From: Streptomyces liliiviolaceus
Lineage (GTDB): Bacteria > Actinomycetota > Actinomycetes > Streptomycetales > Streptomycetaceae
Reading direction: 5' to 3'
Assembly (NCBI RefSeq): GCF_018070025.1
Contig: NZ_JAGPYQ010000002.1
Span: 2,356,001-2,420,000 of the forward strand
DNA length: 64,000 bases
In this document: in pieces, positions 1 through 8,054 of the stretch
Numbering within the stretch: the first letter of the stretch is position 1
How the letters are laid out: every line of letters begins with the position of its first letter
The notes under the pieces: generated by a model
Databases searched by the model: none
Told to the model about the DNA's origin: nothing
What the model saw: the letters and a program-made list of their open reading frames with translations, nothing else
Program-made: the position numbers and the translations under genes

Positions 1-65
1 CCGAGCTGGAAGTCGACGATACTGACCAAACGAAGCTGGCCGAGGCTGACGACGCAACTGCTGTC

Positions 66-557
66 ATGACCTCGCGGGAACGGCAGCTGGCCGTCTCACA
101 CTGGCTGTTGTGCGCGGCACCGGACATGGGGCTTGCTCGCGTTCAGTGGGCCGAGCGGGGAATCACCATCCTCGCCTGTGGCGGAATCTTGTCCGCGGTC
201 CGCGTCCCCGCATCGATGGTGTGGGCCGCTGCGGGGACGTCGCAGTTCGACGAGGTGGACGTCTACCTCGCGCAAAAACTGCACGGGGGCCCCGTGTTCA
301 TGGACATGCATGCCCACTACTACTACGCCTTGGTGCCGGGCCATACCTCGCTGCGCTGGCGCGGGCTTCCTGGCGTCGCGTGCTTCGGCCGCGACACCAT
401 CCTTGGCGTGCCGGCCGTAACCCGTCTAGACCCGACTGGCCGCTCGTACTGGTGCGTGCCCATGGACTCCCCTGGCGAGCTGTGCAACCCGGCCGACGTC
501 GTGACACTCATCCAGCAGGCGCAGGCCAGCCAGAGGGTGGGAGGCGTCCTCTTATGA
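66..557 (+). CDS. Hypothetical protein, streptomycete-type, about 163 aa
   Basis: I recognise the general type from Streptomyces genomes but know no function. The N-terminus (MTSRERQLAVSHWLL), a Cys/Gly-rich stretch near residues 37-45 and the C-terminal YWCVPMDSPGELCNP segment (about residues 128-142) look like conserved blocks. No signal peptide or membrane segment is visible. There is no clear Shine-Dalgarno sequence. The frame is open to the left edge, so an upstream start is possible, but another frame ends in TGA overlapping this ATG (ATGA), which argues for a coupled start here. The 3' end overlaps the next small gene by ATGA. Confidence 0.7.
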   Translation: MTSRERQLAVSHWLLCAAPDMGLARVQWAERGITILACGGILSAVRVPASMVWAAAGTSQFDEVDVYLAQKLHGGPVFMDMHAHYYYALVPGHTSLRWRGLPGVACFGRDTILGVPAVTRLDPTGRSYWCVPMDSPGELCNPADVVTLIQQAQASQRVGGVLL

Positions 558-775
558 GCGCGCTCAACCCCGTACGGGCAGCGATCCCCACGCCGCGCAT
601 GACGCTTGCTTCCCTCGCGGCCGATGGTGGACGTGACATGCACCTCGTTGCTGCATCCGCAGACGAGTGCAGCATCACACCGATAGTCGACAGTGGCGAG
701 GCCGTCTGGGTCACCTTGGTCAACAACGAAGCCCAGTCCGCACACGACGCACTGACGCTATCCCTCATCTTCTGA
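554..775 (+). CDS. Small hypothetical protein, 73 aa
   Basis: The ATG overlaps the stop of the preceding gene (ATGA), a coupling arrangement typical of streptomycete operons. The product begins MSALNPVRAAIPTPRM and has no recognisable domain. The GAGAAGG that spans its stop codon serves as ribosome binding site for the following gene. Function unknown; support rests on coupling, codon bias and position between two likely real genes. Confidence 0.55.
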   Translation: MSALNPVRAAIPTPRMTLASLAADGGRDMHLVAASADECSITPIVDSGEAVWVTLVNNEAQSAHDALTLSLIF

Positions 776-787
776 GAAGGATCGGAC

Positions 788-1264
788 ATGGAGTACGTCC
801 CGGTGCTAGCCCTGTTCCCGGGTATGGGCGTTGCCGGTACCTTCGTGCAACGTCCGCAGGCTTGTGAGCGGCGCTTCCCCCTCGCGCCGAATGCCGTGCT
901 GCTCGCTCGGTTGCACAGCCGAACACGGCTCACGACCATGGACTGGCACGGGGATCAGGACAAGGCCTTGCTCATCATCGACGAGCTGATGGACAACGCT
1001 ATCGAGGATGTCGAACCACAGCTTCCGGCAGAAGAGATCGGCCTCGCTCTGTCCGTTGATGGAGAAGAAGCACTGCTGATCTCTGTGGCAGACCCGAGTC
1101 CCGCGTTCCCGAACTTCGAGGAAGCCCGAGCCGCGGAGGACAAGGGTTTCGCCCTCGTACTGTGCCTCGGCGGCGAACTCAGCTGGTTCATTTCAGAGGA
1201 CGGCATGACGAAGACCGTCCAGGCACTGATCAGTTACCGCCCCACGCCGGGCGACACCCACTAG
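788..1264 (+). CDS. ATP-binding protein of the RsbW/anti-sigma (HATPase-like) fold
   Basis: The protein of 158 aa has a segment LLIIDELMDNAIEDV (about residues 58-72) resembling the N-box of GHKL ATPases of the anti-sigma/serine kinase type, followed by a beta strand with VADPSPAFP that may correspond to the DxGxG region and KGFALVLCLGG for the G2 region. The classical DxGxG is degenerate, so nucleotide binding is inferred. Such single-domain ATPases are abundant in Streptomyces and often regulate sigma factors or anti-sigma antagonists. RBS GAGAAGG lies 7 bases upstream of the ATG. It ends the three-gene run that starts at 66. Confidence 0.6.
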   Translation: MEYVPVLALFPGMGVAGTFVQRPQACERRFPLAPNAVLLARLHSRTRLTTMDWHGDQDKALLIIDELMDNAIEDVEPQLPAEEIGLALSVDGEEALLISVADPSPAFPNFEEARAAEDKGFALVLCLGGELSWFISEDGMTKTVQALISYRPTPGDTH

Positions 1265-1445
1265 TCGGCCGCCGGGCCGCAGCCCTCCGCCTCTGATTCC
1301 CCCTATGTGATCAGAGGTCTCCGGACTGTCGCTCGGCGGCTCTCAGCCCCCTGCTTTGAGGACTCAACCCCCATGCCGTTCTTACGCGCACCAGGCCAGT
1401 GCGCTCCTTTGGTTCACCCCTTTCGTCCGAGGCGGGGGTGTGCCG

Positions 1446-2444
1446 ATGTTCAGAAGTGACATGGCCTTGGCAACTCCTCACCCGGCTGGTCGGGACACGC
1501 GGCTGAGCCGTGCTCTGGAGGATCTTCGACTGGGCCGGTGGCTGGAGACGAAGACCCTGCTGGAGGACACGAACACCTGGGACCTGTGGTGCAGCCGCAG
1601 CCAGGTCCTCGGCCGTGGCGCGGTCGGAACCGGTGCTATCGCGGCATGGTGCGAGGAGGAACCCGACAACTACAACGCGTGGATGATGCGGGCCCGTGAA
1701 CTGTCGGAGGCCGTGGTCATCGCCCACAAAAAAGGGGTCGACCGTCGGGACCTCATGCAGGCCGTCCTCGCAGCCCGGTACGCGTGCGACATCGCCGAGG
1801 AGCGGTGGCCGCAGAGTCCGGTACCCCACCTGAGCCGTATGGCTCTGGCGCAGGTCGATCTCGACCCGAGGGACCCTCACGACCCGATGAACTGGCTGGA
1901 CCGCAAGGACATGCTGCCGCGGGGGCCCTGGAGGCTGTTGCGTCGGGTGGACGAGCTGGACCCGCACAACCGTGAGGGCTTCCACCGGATGCTTGCCCTC
2001 TTCCACGCCCGCGGCGACGAGGGGGTCAGCTACGCGCAGTACGTAGCGACCTCCGTACCTGACGGATCGCCGCTGAAGCTGCTGCCGCACTACGCCTTTG
2101 TCGAGCAGTTCCGCCTCCGGTGGGAGGACAAGCAGACCTTGAGTGTGCTCGCGTACTGGGTCAGCGAGGACAAAGTCCACTACATCCGAAGGGCCCTGGA
2201 GGACTGGTTCGAGCTGACCCAGCCTGAGAAGGGTCACCCGGACACCAGGTCACTGCTGGACCTGAACCACCTCGCCCACGGTTTGACGGCCACGGGCGTG
2301 GGTCGCGCGACCGACGTGTTCGACGCGATCGGCCCCCATGTGACCAAAGCGCCATGGGCCCAGGTCGCCCATACCCCGGGCGAGTGGCGTGAGGACTTCC
2401 TCAAGGCCCGCCGCCCTGCCCTGGAAGCCAGGGGCCGCCGATGA
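1446..2444 (+). CDS. Hypothetical soluble protein, 332 aa
   Basis: No recognised domain. The sequence is rich in Trp, Arg and Leu with many predicted helices (for example LSRALEDLRLGRWLETKTLLED near the start and WRLLRRVDELDPHNREGFHRML around residue 165), suggesting an alpha-helical repeat-like protein. No signal peptide or membrane segment. I chose ATG 1446 because GGGGGTG precedes it; the same frame is open 30 codons further upstream without a good ribosome binding site. It stands alone before the permease operon. Confidence 0.65.
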   Translation: MFRSDMALATPHPAGRDTRLSRALEDLRLGRWLETKTLLEDTNTWDLWCSRSQVLGRGAVGTGAIAAWCEEEPDNYNAWMMRARELSEAVVIAHKKGVDRRDLMQAVLAARYACDIAEERWPQSPVPHLSRMALAQVDLDPRDPHDPMNWLDRKDMLPRGPWRLLRRVDELDPHNREGFHRMLALFHARGDEGVSYAQYVATSVPDGSPLKLLPHYAFVEQFRLRWEDKQTLSVLAYWVSEDKVHYIRRALEDWFELTQPEKGHPDTRSLLDLNHLAHGLTATGVGRATDVFDAIGPHVTKAPWAQVAHTPGEWREDFLKARRPALEARGRR

Positions 2445-2655
2445 ATATCCGAGGCCCACCACCACCCCACCCCAGGCGTCATATCTCGTCCGACTCGTTC
2501 AGAGGATTCTCCCGTTGCACTTACACCGCACTGCGCGGAGGCCGATCCGTGCCGCCCGCCGCGTGTTCCGTATCTCGCTGGCCCTGCTCCTGACCGGCGG
2601 CGTGTCGCTGGTCTTTCAGGGGCCCGCCTCCAGCGCATCCGCCAACACGCGAACG

Positions 2656-2959
2656 CTCTGCCCGCTTCCCTCCTCACCGGAGGTGCACGGTGCCATTCAG
2701 GCGATCAGTTAGCGCGGTACTGACAGACATTGCCGAACTGCGCAGCATCGGCTACCCGCCCGAGGTCGCGCTGACGTTCAGCCTCTTCACCGGCCTGGCG
2801 TTGATCACCAGGGGCCTCCCTGACAACGCTGCCGCCCCTCACGCCCTCTCCACCCCTCCTTCTCTTCCGAGGTGCCTGGTGAATCACAGACGATCAAGTA
2901 GCCGCCTGCCGGACAACGCCGTGCTGCGCAAGCTCGGCTACAAGTCCGAACTGGCCCGT
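2656..2959 (+). repeat. Degenerate direct duplication of the permease 5' end
   Basis: The stretch at about 2656-2775 aligns over roughly 115 bases with about 2846-2959, covering the ribosome binding site, the GTG start and the first codons of the permease gene. Shared landmarks are GGTG(A/C) followed by a GACGATCA/GCGATCA block and GCGCA(A/G)C-TCGGCTAC. Translated, the upstream copy reads LRSIGYPPEVAL against LRKLGYKSELAR of the real gene. A still weaker echo (LALLLTGGVSLVFQG, near 2575-2620) may be a third remnant. The frame stays open through copy two, so a fused longer N-terminus from GTG 2690 is formally possible. Confidence 0.6.
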
Positions 2960-4387
2960 GGCATGGGCGGATTCGGCAACTTCGCGGTCAGCTTCAGCGT
3001 GATCTGTGTCCTGGCCGGCGGCCTGACCCTGTTCGGGTACGGCATGAACACCGGCGGTCCCGCCGTCATGCTGTGGGGCTGGGTCGGCATCGGCGCCATG
3101 ACGCTGATCCTCGGTCTGTGTCTGGCCGAGGTCACGTCCGTCTATCCCACCTCGGGCGGCCTGTACTACATGGCCCACCGGCTCGGTGGCCCGCGCTGGG
3201 CGTGGGTGACCGGCTGGCTCAACCTGCTGGGCCTGCTCGGCGCGATCGCCGGTATCGACTACGGGTGCGCGCTGTTCGTCGGGGCGTTCGCGAACCTGCA
3301 GTGGGGCCTGGTGCCCACGCCCGAGACGACGATGCTGATATTCGCCGGCATCCTGCTACTGCACGGGACCCTCAACTCGCTGGGCATCAAGCTGGTCACC
3401 GTCCTCAATTCGATATCGGTGTGGTGGCAGCTCGGCGGTGTCGCGCTGATCGTCGGACTGCTCGCCTTCGCCCCGGGTGAGCGGCAGAGCGCGGACTTCG
3501 TGTTCACGCACTTCAACAACGGGACCGGTTTCGACAACCCCGTCTATGTGGCCGCGCTGGGCTGTCTGCTGGCCGCGTACACGTTCTGCGGCTATGACGC
3601 CTCCTCTCACCTGTCGGAGGAGACCAGGGACGCGCAGATGGCGGCCCCCAAGGGCATCGTCCGCGCCATCGCCTGGTCGTGGGCGGCCGGGTTCGTGCTG
3701 CTGGCCGGGCTGCTGTTCGCGATCGAGGACTATGCGGGCACCCTGGGCACCAGCACCGGCGTGCCGCCCGCGCAGATCTTCATCGACGTCCTGGGCACCG
3801 GCGTCGCCAAGGGCCTGCTCCTGGTCGTGATCGTCGCCCAGCTGTTCTGCGGGAACGCCGAGACGGCCGCCGCGTCCCGCATGGTGTACGCGTTCTCGCG
3901 GGACGGGGCGCTGTGGGGCTCCACGACCTGGCGGCGCGTCACCAGCCGCACCAAGACCCCCGTGTACGCGGTGTGGCTGTCCGTCGGCGTCGCGCTGTTC
4001 CTGGCCGCGCCCAGCCTGTACTCGCCGACCGCGTACGCGGCGGTGACCGCGATCAACGTCATCGGAATCACGCCCGCGTACGTGATCCCGGTTTACCTGC
4101 GGCGGCGCTACCCCGGGGCCTTCACGCCGGGCCCGTGGAACCTCGGCCGCTGGAGCAAGCCGCTCGGCTGGATCTCCGTCGTCTACGTGGTCGTGCTGAC
4201 CGTGGTGTTCTGCCTGCCGCAGGCCTCACCGATCACCACGACCTCGTTCAACTACGCGGGCGTCGCCCTCCTGGCCGTCCTGTTCGTCGCGTGGCTCACC
4301 TGGATGACCAAGGGCAAGCGCTCCTACAAGATTCCGCCGCTGGGCACCGACGCCGAAACCGTGGCCCTGTCCGAAGGCGTGGTGTGA
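2879..4387 (+). CDS. Amino acid permease, APC superfamily
   Basis: A 502-residue polytopic membrane protein, the usual length for APC transporters, with about 12 hydrophobic segments. The N-terminal block LRKLGYKSEL...FAVSFSVI...LAGGLTLFGYGM is characteristic of the family, as is the SGGLYYMAH motif in the second region and GYDASSHLSEET around residue 240. It should import an amino acid or amine across the cytoplasmic membrane. I place the start at GTG 2879 with GAGGTG upstream; the frame is open to GTG 2690. The stop overlaps the start of the glutamine-synthetase-like gene (TGATGA), so substrate uptake and glutamylation are probably coupled. Confidence 0.85.
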   Translation: MNHRRSSSRLPDNAVLRKLGYKSELARGMGGFGNFAVSFSVICVLAGGLTLFGYGMNTGGPAVMLWGWVGIGAMTLILGLCLAEVTSVYPTSGGLYYMAHRLGGPRWAWVTGWLNLLGLLGAIAGIDYGCALFVGAFANLQWGLVPTPETTMLIFAGILLLHGTLNSLGIKLVTVLNSISVWWQLGGVALIVGLLAFAPGERQSADFVFTHFNNGTGFDNPVYVAALGCLLAAYTFCGYDASSHLSEETRDAQMAAPKGIVRAIAWSWAAGFVLLAGLLFAIEDYAGTLGTSTGVPPAQIFIDVLGTGVAKGLLLVVIVAQLFCGNAETAAASRMVYAFSRDGALWGSTTWRRVTSRTKTPVYAVWLSVGVALFLAAPSLYSPTAYAAVTAINVIGITPAYVIPVYLRRRYPGAFTPGPWNLGRWSKPLGWISVVYVVVLTVVFCLPQASPITTTSFNYAGVALLAVLFVAWLTWMTKGKRSYKIPPLGTDAETVALSEGVV

Positions 4388-5781
4388 TGACCAGCGCAAC
4401 CAGCTCAGATCCCCTGTACGTCGCCCATCCGCCGCTTCTGAAGCCGGAAGAGCTGGAGCGTTTGGTACGGGACGGTGAGATCACGACCGTGGTGCTCGCG
4501 GTCCCCGACATGCAGGGCCGCCTCAAGGGCAAACTCCACGACGCCCGCGGCTTCATGCACCGCTTTGGCGGGTCGGAGATGTGCGCCTACGTGCTCGCCA
4601 CGGACGTCGACATGAACCCGCAGCCGGGATATGCCCTCACGGGCTGGCACGACGGTTTCGGTGACCTGCGTGCCGTCCCCGACGGTCAGGCCATGCGCCG
4701 CCTGCCCTACCTGCCCGGTACCGTCCTGGTCCACGGCGACGCCGTTCACCACGACGGCCGGCCCGTCGACGTCGCCCCACGGCAGATGCTCCACAGGCAA
4801 CTCCAGGCTCTCCGCTCCTTCGGCCTGGAGGCCAAAGCCGGCGTGGAGAGCGAATACATGCTCTACAACGGCACCCAGGCGCAGGTGCGCCGCCGCGGGT
4901 ACCGGGGGCTCACGCCCGTCTCGCCCTACAACCTCGACTATGCGCTCGACCACCCGCCGGCCGTGAGTGCGTTCTTCGAAGATCTCCGGTCGGCACTGCA
5001 CGGGGCCGGATGCCCGCCCGAGGCGTTCAAGACGGAAGGGGCCCCCGGGCAGGTCGAGGTGACGTGGCCGTACGGGGATCCGATGCGGGCCTGCGATGAC
5101 TACACCGTCCACAAGCACGCCGTGCGCCACCTCGCCGAACGGCACGAGATGGTTCCTACGTTCATGGCCGCCCCGCGGACCGGCGTAGGCAGTGGTCTGC
5201 ACCTGCACGTGTCCCTGTGGCACGACGACGAGGACCCGGCGTTCTATGCGCCGCAGCCCGACGTGCTGCCCTCCGAACTCATGCAGCACTCCATCGCCGG
5301 GCTCATTGCGGCACTGCCGCACATGGTCCCGTTGTTCGCGCCCTTTGCGAACTCGTACAAGCGGTACAGGCCGCGCTCGTTCGCGCCGACGCGTTTCACC
5401 TGGGGGCGTGACAACCGCTCCTGTGCCGTCCGGGTCATCGGCGAGGAGACGAACCCGCACCTGGAGGTGCGCCTGGCGGGTGCCGATGCGAACCCGTACC
5501 TGGCCCTGGCCGCGGTGATCGCAGCGATCAACTACGGCCTGCGCAACGAGCCGAAACTCCCGGAACCCTGCACCGGGGACGGCTACAGCGCCGACGACGC
5601 ACTGCCGGTGCCCAACAACCTGGACGAAGCCCTCACCGACTTCGCGGAGAGCGAGATCGCGCAGAACGCATTCGGCGCCTCCGCCGTGGACCACTACGCC
5701 CACGCCGCCGAGATCGAACTCGCCGTGGCCGAGGGACAGGTCACGGACTGGGAACTGCGACGGGGGTTCGACCGTGCCTGA
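4387..5781 (+). CDS. Glutamine synthetase family protein (GlnA3/GlnA4-like gamma-glutamyl ligase)
   Basis: The 464-aa protein has the glutamine synthetase catalytic barrel: AGVESEYMLYN (first metal-binding Glu, about residue 157), TEGAPGQVEVTW, GSGLHLHVSLW (conserved His, about residue 270), ANSYKRYRP and HLEVRLAGADANPYLA near residue 360. It differs from housekeeping GlnA in the N-terminal region and lacks the adenylylation-loop signature, which fits paralogues that gamma-glutamylate amines such as ethanolamine or polyamines. Translationally coupled to the permease upstream (TGATGA) and to a GTG at 5774 downstream. Substrate is inferred from family and context, not seen. Confidence 0.85.
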   Translation: MTSATSSDPLYVAHPPLLKPEELERLVRDGEITTVVLAVPDMQGRLKGKLHDARGFMHRFGGSEMCAYVLATDVDMNPQPGYALTGWHDGFGDLRAVPDGQAMRRLPYLPGTVLVHGDAVHHDGRPVDVAPRQMLHRQLQALRSFGLEAKAGVESEYMLYNGTQAQVRRRGYRGLTPVSPYNLDYALDHPPAVSAFFEDLRSALHGAGCPPEAFKTEGAPGQVEVTWPYGDPMRACDDYTVHKHAVRHLAERHEMVPTFMAAPRTGVGSGLHLHVSLWHDDEDPAFYAPQPDVLPSELMQHSIAGLIAALPHMVPLFAPFANSYKRYRPRSFAPTRFTWGRDNRSCAVRVIGEETNPHLEVRLAGADANPYLALAAVIAAINYGLRNEPKLPEPCTGDGYSADDALPVPNNLDEALTDFAESEIAQNAFGASAVDHYAHAAEIELAVAEGQVTDWELRRGFDRA

Positions 5782-5984
5782 CCCCACCATCGGAGAGCGC
5801 ACCCGGGGAGCGTTCCGCGACAAGAACGCGTTACCTCCCAAAGCAGCCAATTTCTCCCTGACCGCCACGCCGGCGGGGCGAGTGCTGGGAGAACTGGCGG
5901 GGCTGCTGCTGCTCGCCTCCCTGGGGAGCCTGATCAACGGGGCGGCGATGGTGGCCGCCATGTATGGCGTGCAGTGGGAGGTGA

Positions 5985-6893
5985 GTGACCTCCTTGGGGA
6001 CGACCCAACTCGCCTGCAGCGCTGTACTGGGCGCCTGGCTCACCTGGAGAGTCAGGCAACGGCGGGACTCGAAGGGCACACCGCGATGGTGGCCTCAACT
6101 CCGCACGCGCGCGGCAGGGCTTCTCTCCACCACGGTCTTCTTCACGGCCATCCCCGTCGACGACATGCTGCACGACGACGTGGGCCCTGCGCTGTTCGGG
6201 TGCGCGGTGGCATGGCTGGCCGTGGAAGTCTGCCGGGCGCACGGGGTGTGGGCGGACAACGGGGCGCCCTACACGACCGTTCAGCGGCTGCACGCCTGGC
6301 AGATCGCACAGATGGGGTTCGTCGCCTGCGCCGCGGCAGGCTTCCTCTTCGGATGGCTGGCAACGTTGCTCCTGTGGATCGGCCCGGACTCCGTGCCGAT
6401 CATGCAGGACGATCAGATGAGCACACTCGGCATCAGCAGTCCGACGGAGCTCGTCCTCGCCGTCGTGCGCGCCGTGGTGATCGAGGACGTCATCATCGTC
6501 GCGGCCACGGTCACGCTGATGAAGGCTGTCCGCAGACCCACGTGGGAGATCTACACCCTGATCTGCCTCATCGAGGTCGCACTGCACGCCTACTTCGGCC
6601 TTCCCGCCATCGGCGCCGCTGCCATGGCCGCCGGCCGTGTCTGGCTGTACCTGCGCTACCGCAGCCTCCTGCCGCTGATGGTCTCGCACGCCCTGTGGGA
6701 CTTCGTGCCCACGCTCCAGCCGCCGCTCCAGTCGCTTCCCCTCATTCCTCGGGTAGCGCTCCTTCTCTGTCTGAGCCTCGCCTTCAGCTTGGTCGACATG
6801 CGGCTGAAGAAGGCCACGGGCAAGGGGAAAAAGTCGGCGCCCTCCCCGGGGTCCTCAACCGCTGCTGCGAGCGACGAGGCGAGAACCCCATGA
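5985..6893 (+). CDS. CPBP-like intramembrane metalloprotease, possible 5' frameshift
   Basis: A 302-aa membrane protein with about seven hydrophobic segments. VIEDVIIVAA (about residue 166), IEVALHAYFG (about 193) and SHALWDF (about 231) are arranged like the Glu, His and His/Asp motifs of CPBP (CAAX protease and bacteriocin-processing) proteins, although the first motif is ED rather than EE. The GTG start at 5985 has GGGAGG only 3 bases upstream. A GTG at 5774, overlapping the preceding stop, opens another frame encoding a hydrophobic segment (GELAGLLLLASLGSL) that runs into this gene, so the true N-terminus may lie there with a one-base shift near 5990-6040. Third gene of the permease operon. 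Confidence 0.55.
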   Translation: MTSLGTTQLACSAVLGAWLTWRVRQRRDSKGTPRWWPQLRTRAAGLLSTTVFFTAIPVDDMLHDDVGPALFGCAVAWLAVEVCRAHGVWADNGAPYTTVQRLHAWQIAQMGFVACAAAGFLFGWLATLLLWIGPDSVPIMQDDQMSTLGISSPTELVLAVVRAVVIEDVIIVAATVTLMKAVRRPTWEIYTLICLIEVALHAYFGLPAIGAAAMAAGRVWLYLRYRSLLPLMVSHALWDFVPTLQPPLQSLPLIPRVALLLCLSLAFSLVDMRLKKATGKGKKSAPSPGSSTAAASDEARTP

Positions 6894-6961
6894 CCGAACC
6901 CCGCTGGTCCATCCCCATGCATCCAGCCCTGACACCGGGCGAAAGCGAAGGTGCCGCATGA
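6890..6961 (+). CDS. Possible 23-aa coupled ORF
   Basis: Starts with ATGA overlap at the end of the CPBP-like gene and ends with ATGA overlap at the mini-ORF of 6958. The peptide MTEPRWSIPMHPALTPGESEG has no known relatives. Its second half lies in sequence that is repeated upstream of the EEP gene at 8055 (the stretch GCCCTGA-ACCGGGCGAAA), so it may be only a leader region rather than a protein gene. Confidence 0.25.
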   Translation: MTEPRWSIPMHPALTPGESEGAA

Positions 6962-6990
6962 CGAACAGACTCATACCGACCACTTCCTGA
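6958..6990 (+). pseudogene. Internally deleted remnant of an EEP endonuclease gene
   Basis: The 10-codon ORF reads MTNRLIPTTS. Its first six codons and the preceding ~40 bases match the start of the EEP gene at 8055 (MKNRLT), including the CCGGGCGAAA and GGTRCSGCATGA blocks. Its last codons and the following bases match the 3' end of that gene (LPTAS stop, then TTCCTGAGA-CGGCCGT). About 900 bases are therefore missing between the two ends. It marks an ancestral extra copy in the EEP-zincin array. Confidence 0.65.
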
Positions 6991-7001
6991 GAGCGGCCGT
7001 T

Positions 7002-7034
7002 CGGTGGGCCAGGGTCGCACGCTCCGGCCCACCG
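7002..7034 (+). terminator. Hairpin with GGTGGGCC/GGCCCACC arms
   Basis: Arms CGGTGGGCC (7002-7010) and GGCCCACCG (7026-7034) form a 9-bp G+C-rich stem with a 15-base loop; the stem extends with one bulge to GCCGT/ACGGC. There is no U tract, as is common for streptomycete terminators. The same position after the next array genes also carries a hairpin. Confidence 0.5.
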
Positions 7035-7093
7035 ACGGCACCGCACTACCCATAACCACCCGCCCCAACAGCCCCCGCAAGACAGGAACCTTC

Positions 7094-7942
7094 GTGACCC
7101 AGCTCATCGTCCTCGACGAGACCCGCCGTAACCCGGACCTACGCGATCGGGTCCTCGAAGTCCTGGACAAGGTGGCCCCGCTCGTGGCGGAGATCACCGA
7201 CCTTCCCTTACCTGCCACGGTCCGCTTCCGCCTGCTGGCCCCGAAAGCGTGGCGAGAGGAAGTCCGCCTGTACCCGCAGCGGACTCTGGCCAAGGAGATC
7301 GGCGACCTGGAACCACCAGAGATCAAGGCCGGCCGGGTAATAGTCAAAGTCGCGGGATTTACCCCGCCCCTGGTCTGGCCCCTTGTGCTCGGAAGCACTC
7401 AGGAAGCCAAAGATGGCCAGTGCGAAACCATCAGCACTCCCGCGACCTGGCGCCACGCCGGAGTGCTGGCCAGCGACCCTGCCCTCCACCAGGTGATAGC
7501 CCACGAGCTGGTGCACCAGGTGCAGAGGGAGGCCCGCATCGGCGCGGTGTGGACAAGCCTCTTCCCACACAAGCACGGGCTGGGCAGGGCCTCGCGAAAA
7601 AGCATCTCGTTTGTCCTTGAAGGACATGCGGACTGGGCTGACCGGATGGTCACCACCCGTCTGTTCGGTACGCCGGCCAATCACCGTAAGGCGCGGAAGT
7701 CCTTGCGCTACCGGCTGCACGACAACCCCCTCATCCGCCGCTTCGGCCCCGACCGCGAAGCGTACGAACAAGGGGGCGCAATGATCGAACACGTTGTGGG
7801 GCTCCACGGTGCACACACAGTGAACCGAGTCTGGGAAGACATCTCGCTCCTTCCCACCAAGGCGGAGGTCGCGGACCCCGATGCCTGGGGCCGCCGCCTG
7901 AAGCTGGACCACGGCCCGCACACGGTACCGGCCGTTTCCTGA
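7094..7942 (+). CDS. Zinc metallopeptidase, DUF2342/COG5282-like (first copy)
   Basis: The 282-aa protein carries HELVH at residues 137-141 and a downstream FVLEGHADWAD block that supplies a likely third zinc ligand, the layout of the gluzincin-like DUF2342 family. The C-terminal VNRVWEDISLLPTKAEVADPDAW matches that family's FNRVW-LPT-AD-AW ending. The family usually exceeds 350 residues, so this is a shorter relative. No signal peptide, hence a cytoplasmic protein. GTG 7094 is chosen because AGGAA precedes it by 6 bases. It is paralogous to the protein at 9078 and lies between EEP genes in a tandem array; substrate unknown. Confidence 0.65.
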   Translation: MTQLIVLDETRRNPDLRDRVLEVLDKVAPLVAEITDLPLPATVRFRLLAPKAWREEVRLYPQRTLAKEIGDLEPPEIKAGRVIVKVAGFTPPLVWPLVLGSTQEAKDGQCETISTPATWRHAGVLASDPALHQVIAHELVHQVQREARIGAVWTSLFPHKHGLGRASRKSISFVLEGHADWADRMVTTRLFGTPANHRKARKSLRYRLHDNPLIRRFGPDREAYEQGGAMIEHVVGLHGAHTVNRVWEDISLLPTKAEVADPDAWGRRLKLDHGPHTVPAVS

Positions 7943-7947
7943 GACCG

Positions 7948-7992
7948 GCCGGTGGGTGGGCTGGGGCCTCGCATTCCAGCCCACCCACCGGC
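7948..7992 (+). terminator. Very strong 17-bp perfect hairpin
   Basis: Arms at 7948-7964 (GCCGGTGGGTGGGCTGG) and 7976-7992 are exact reverse complements with an 11-base loop. It follows the first zincin gene by 5 bases and probably ends or processes its transcript. The preceding TTCCTGAGACCGGCCG motif is repeated elsewhere in the window. Confidence 0.75.
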
Positions 7993-8054
7993 AGCACCCC
8001 GCTCTCCAAGATTCGGCGTCCCGCCCTGATGCCGGGCGAAATCGGAGGTACGGC

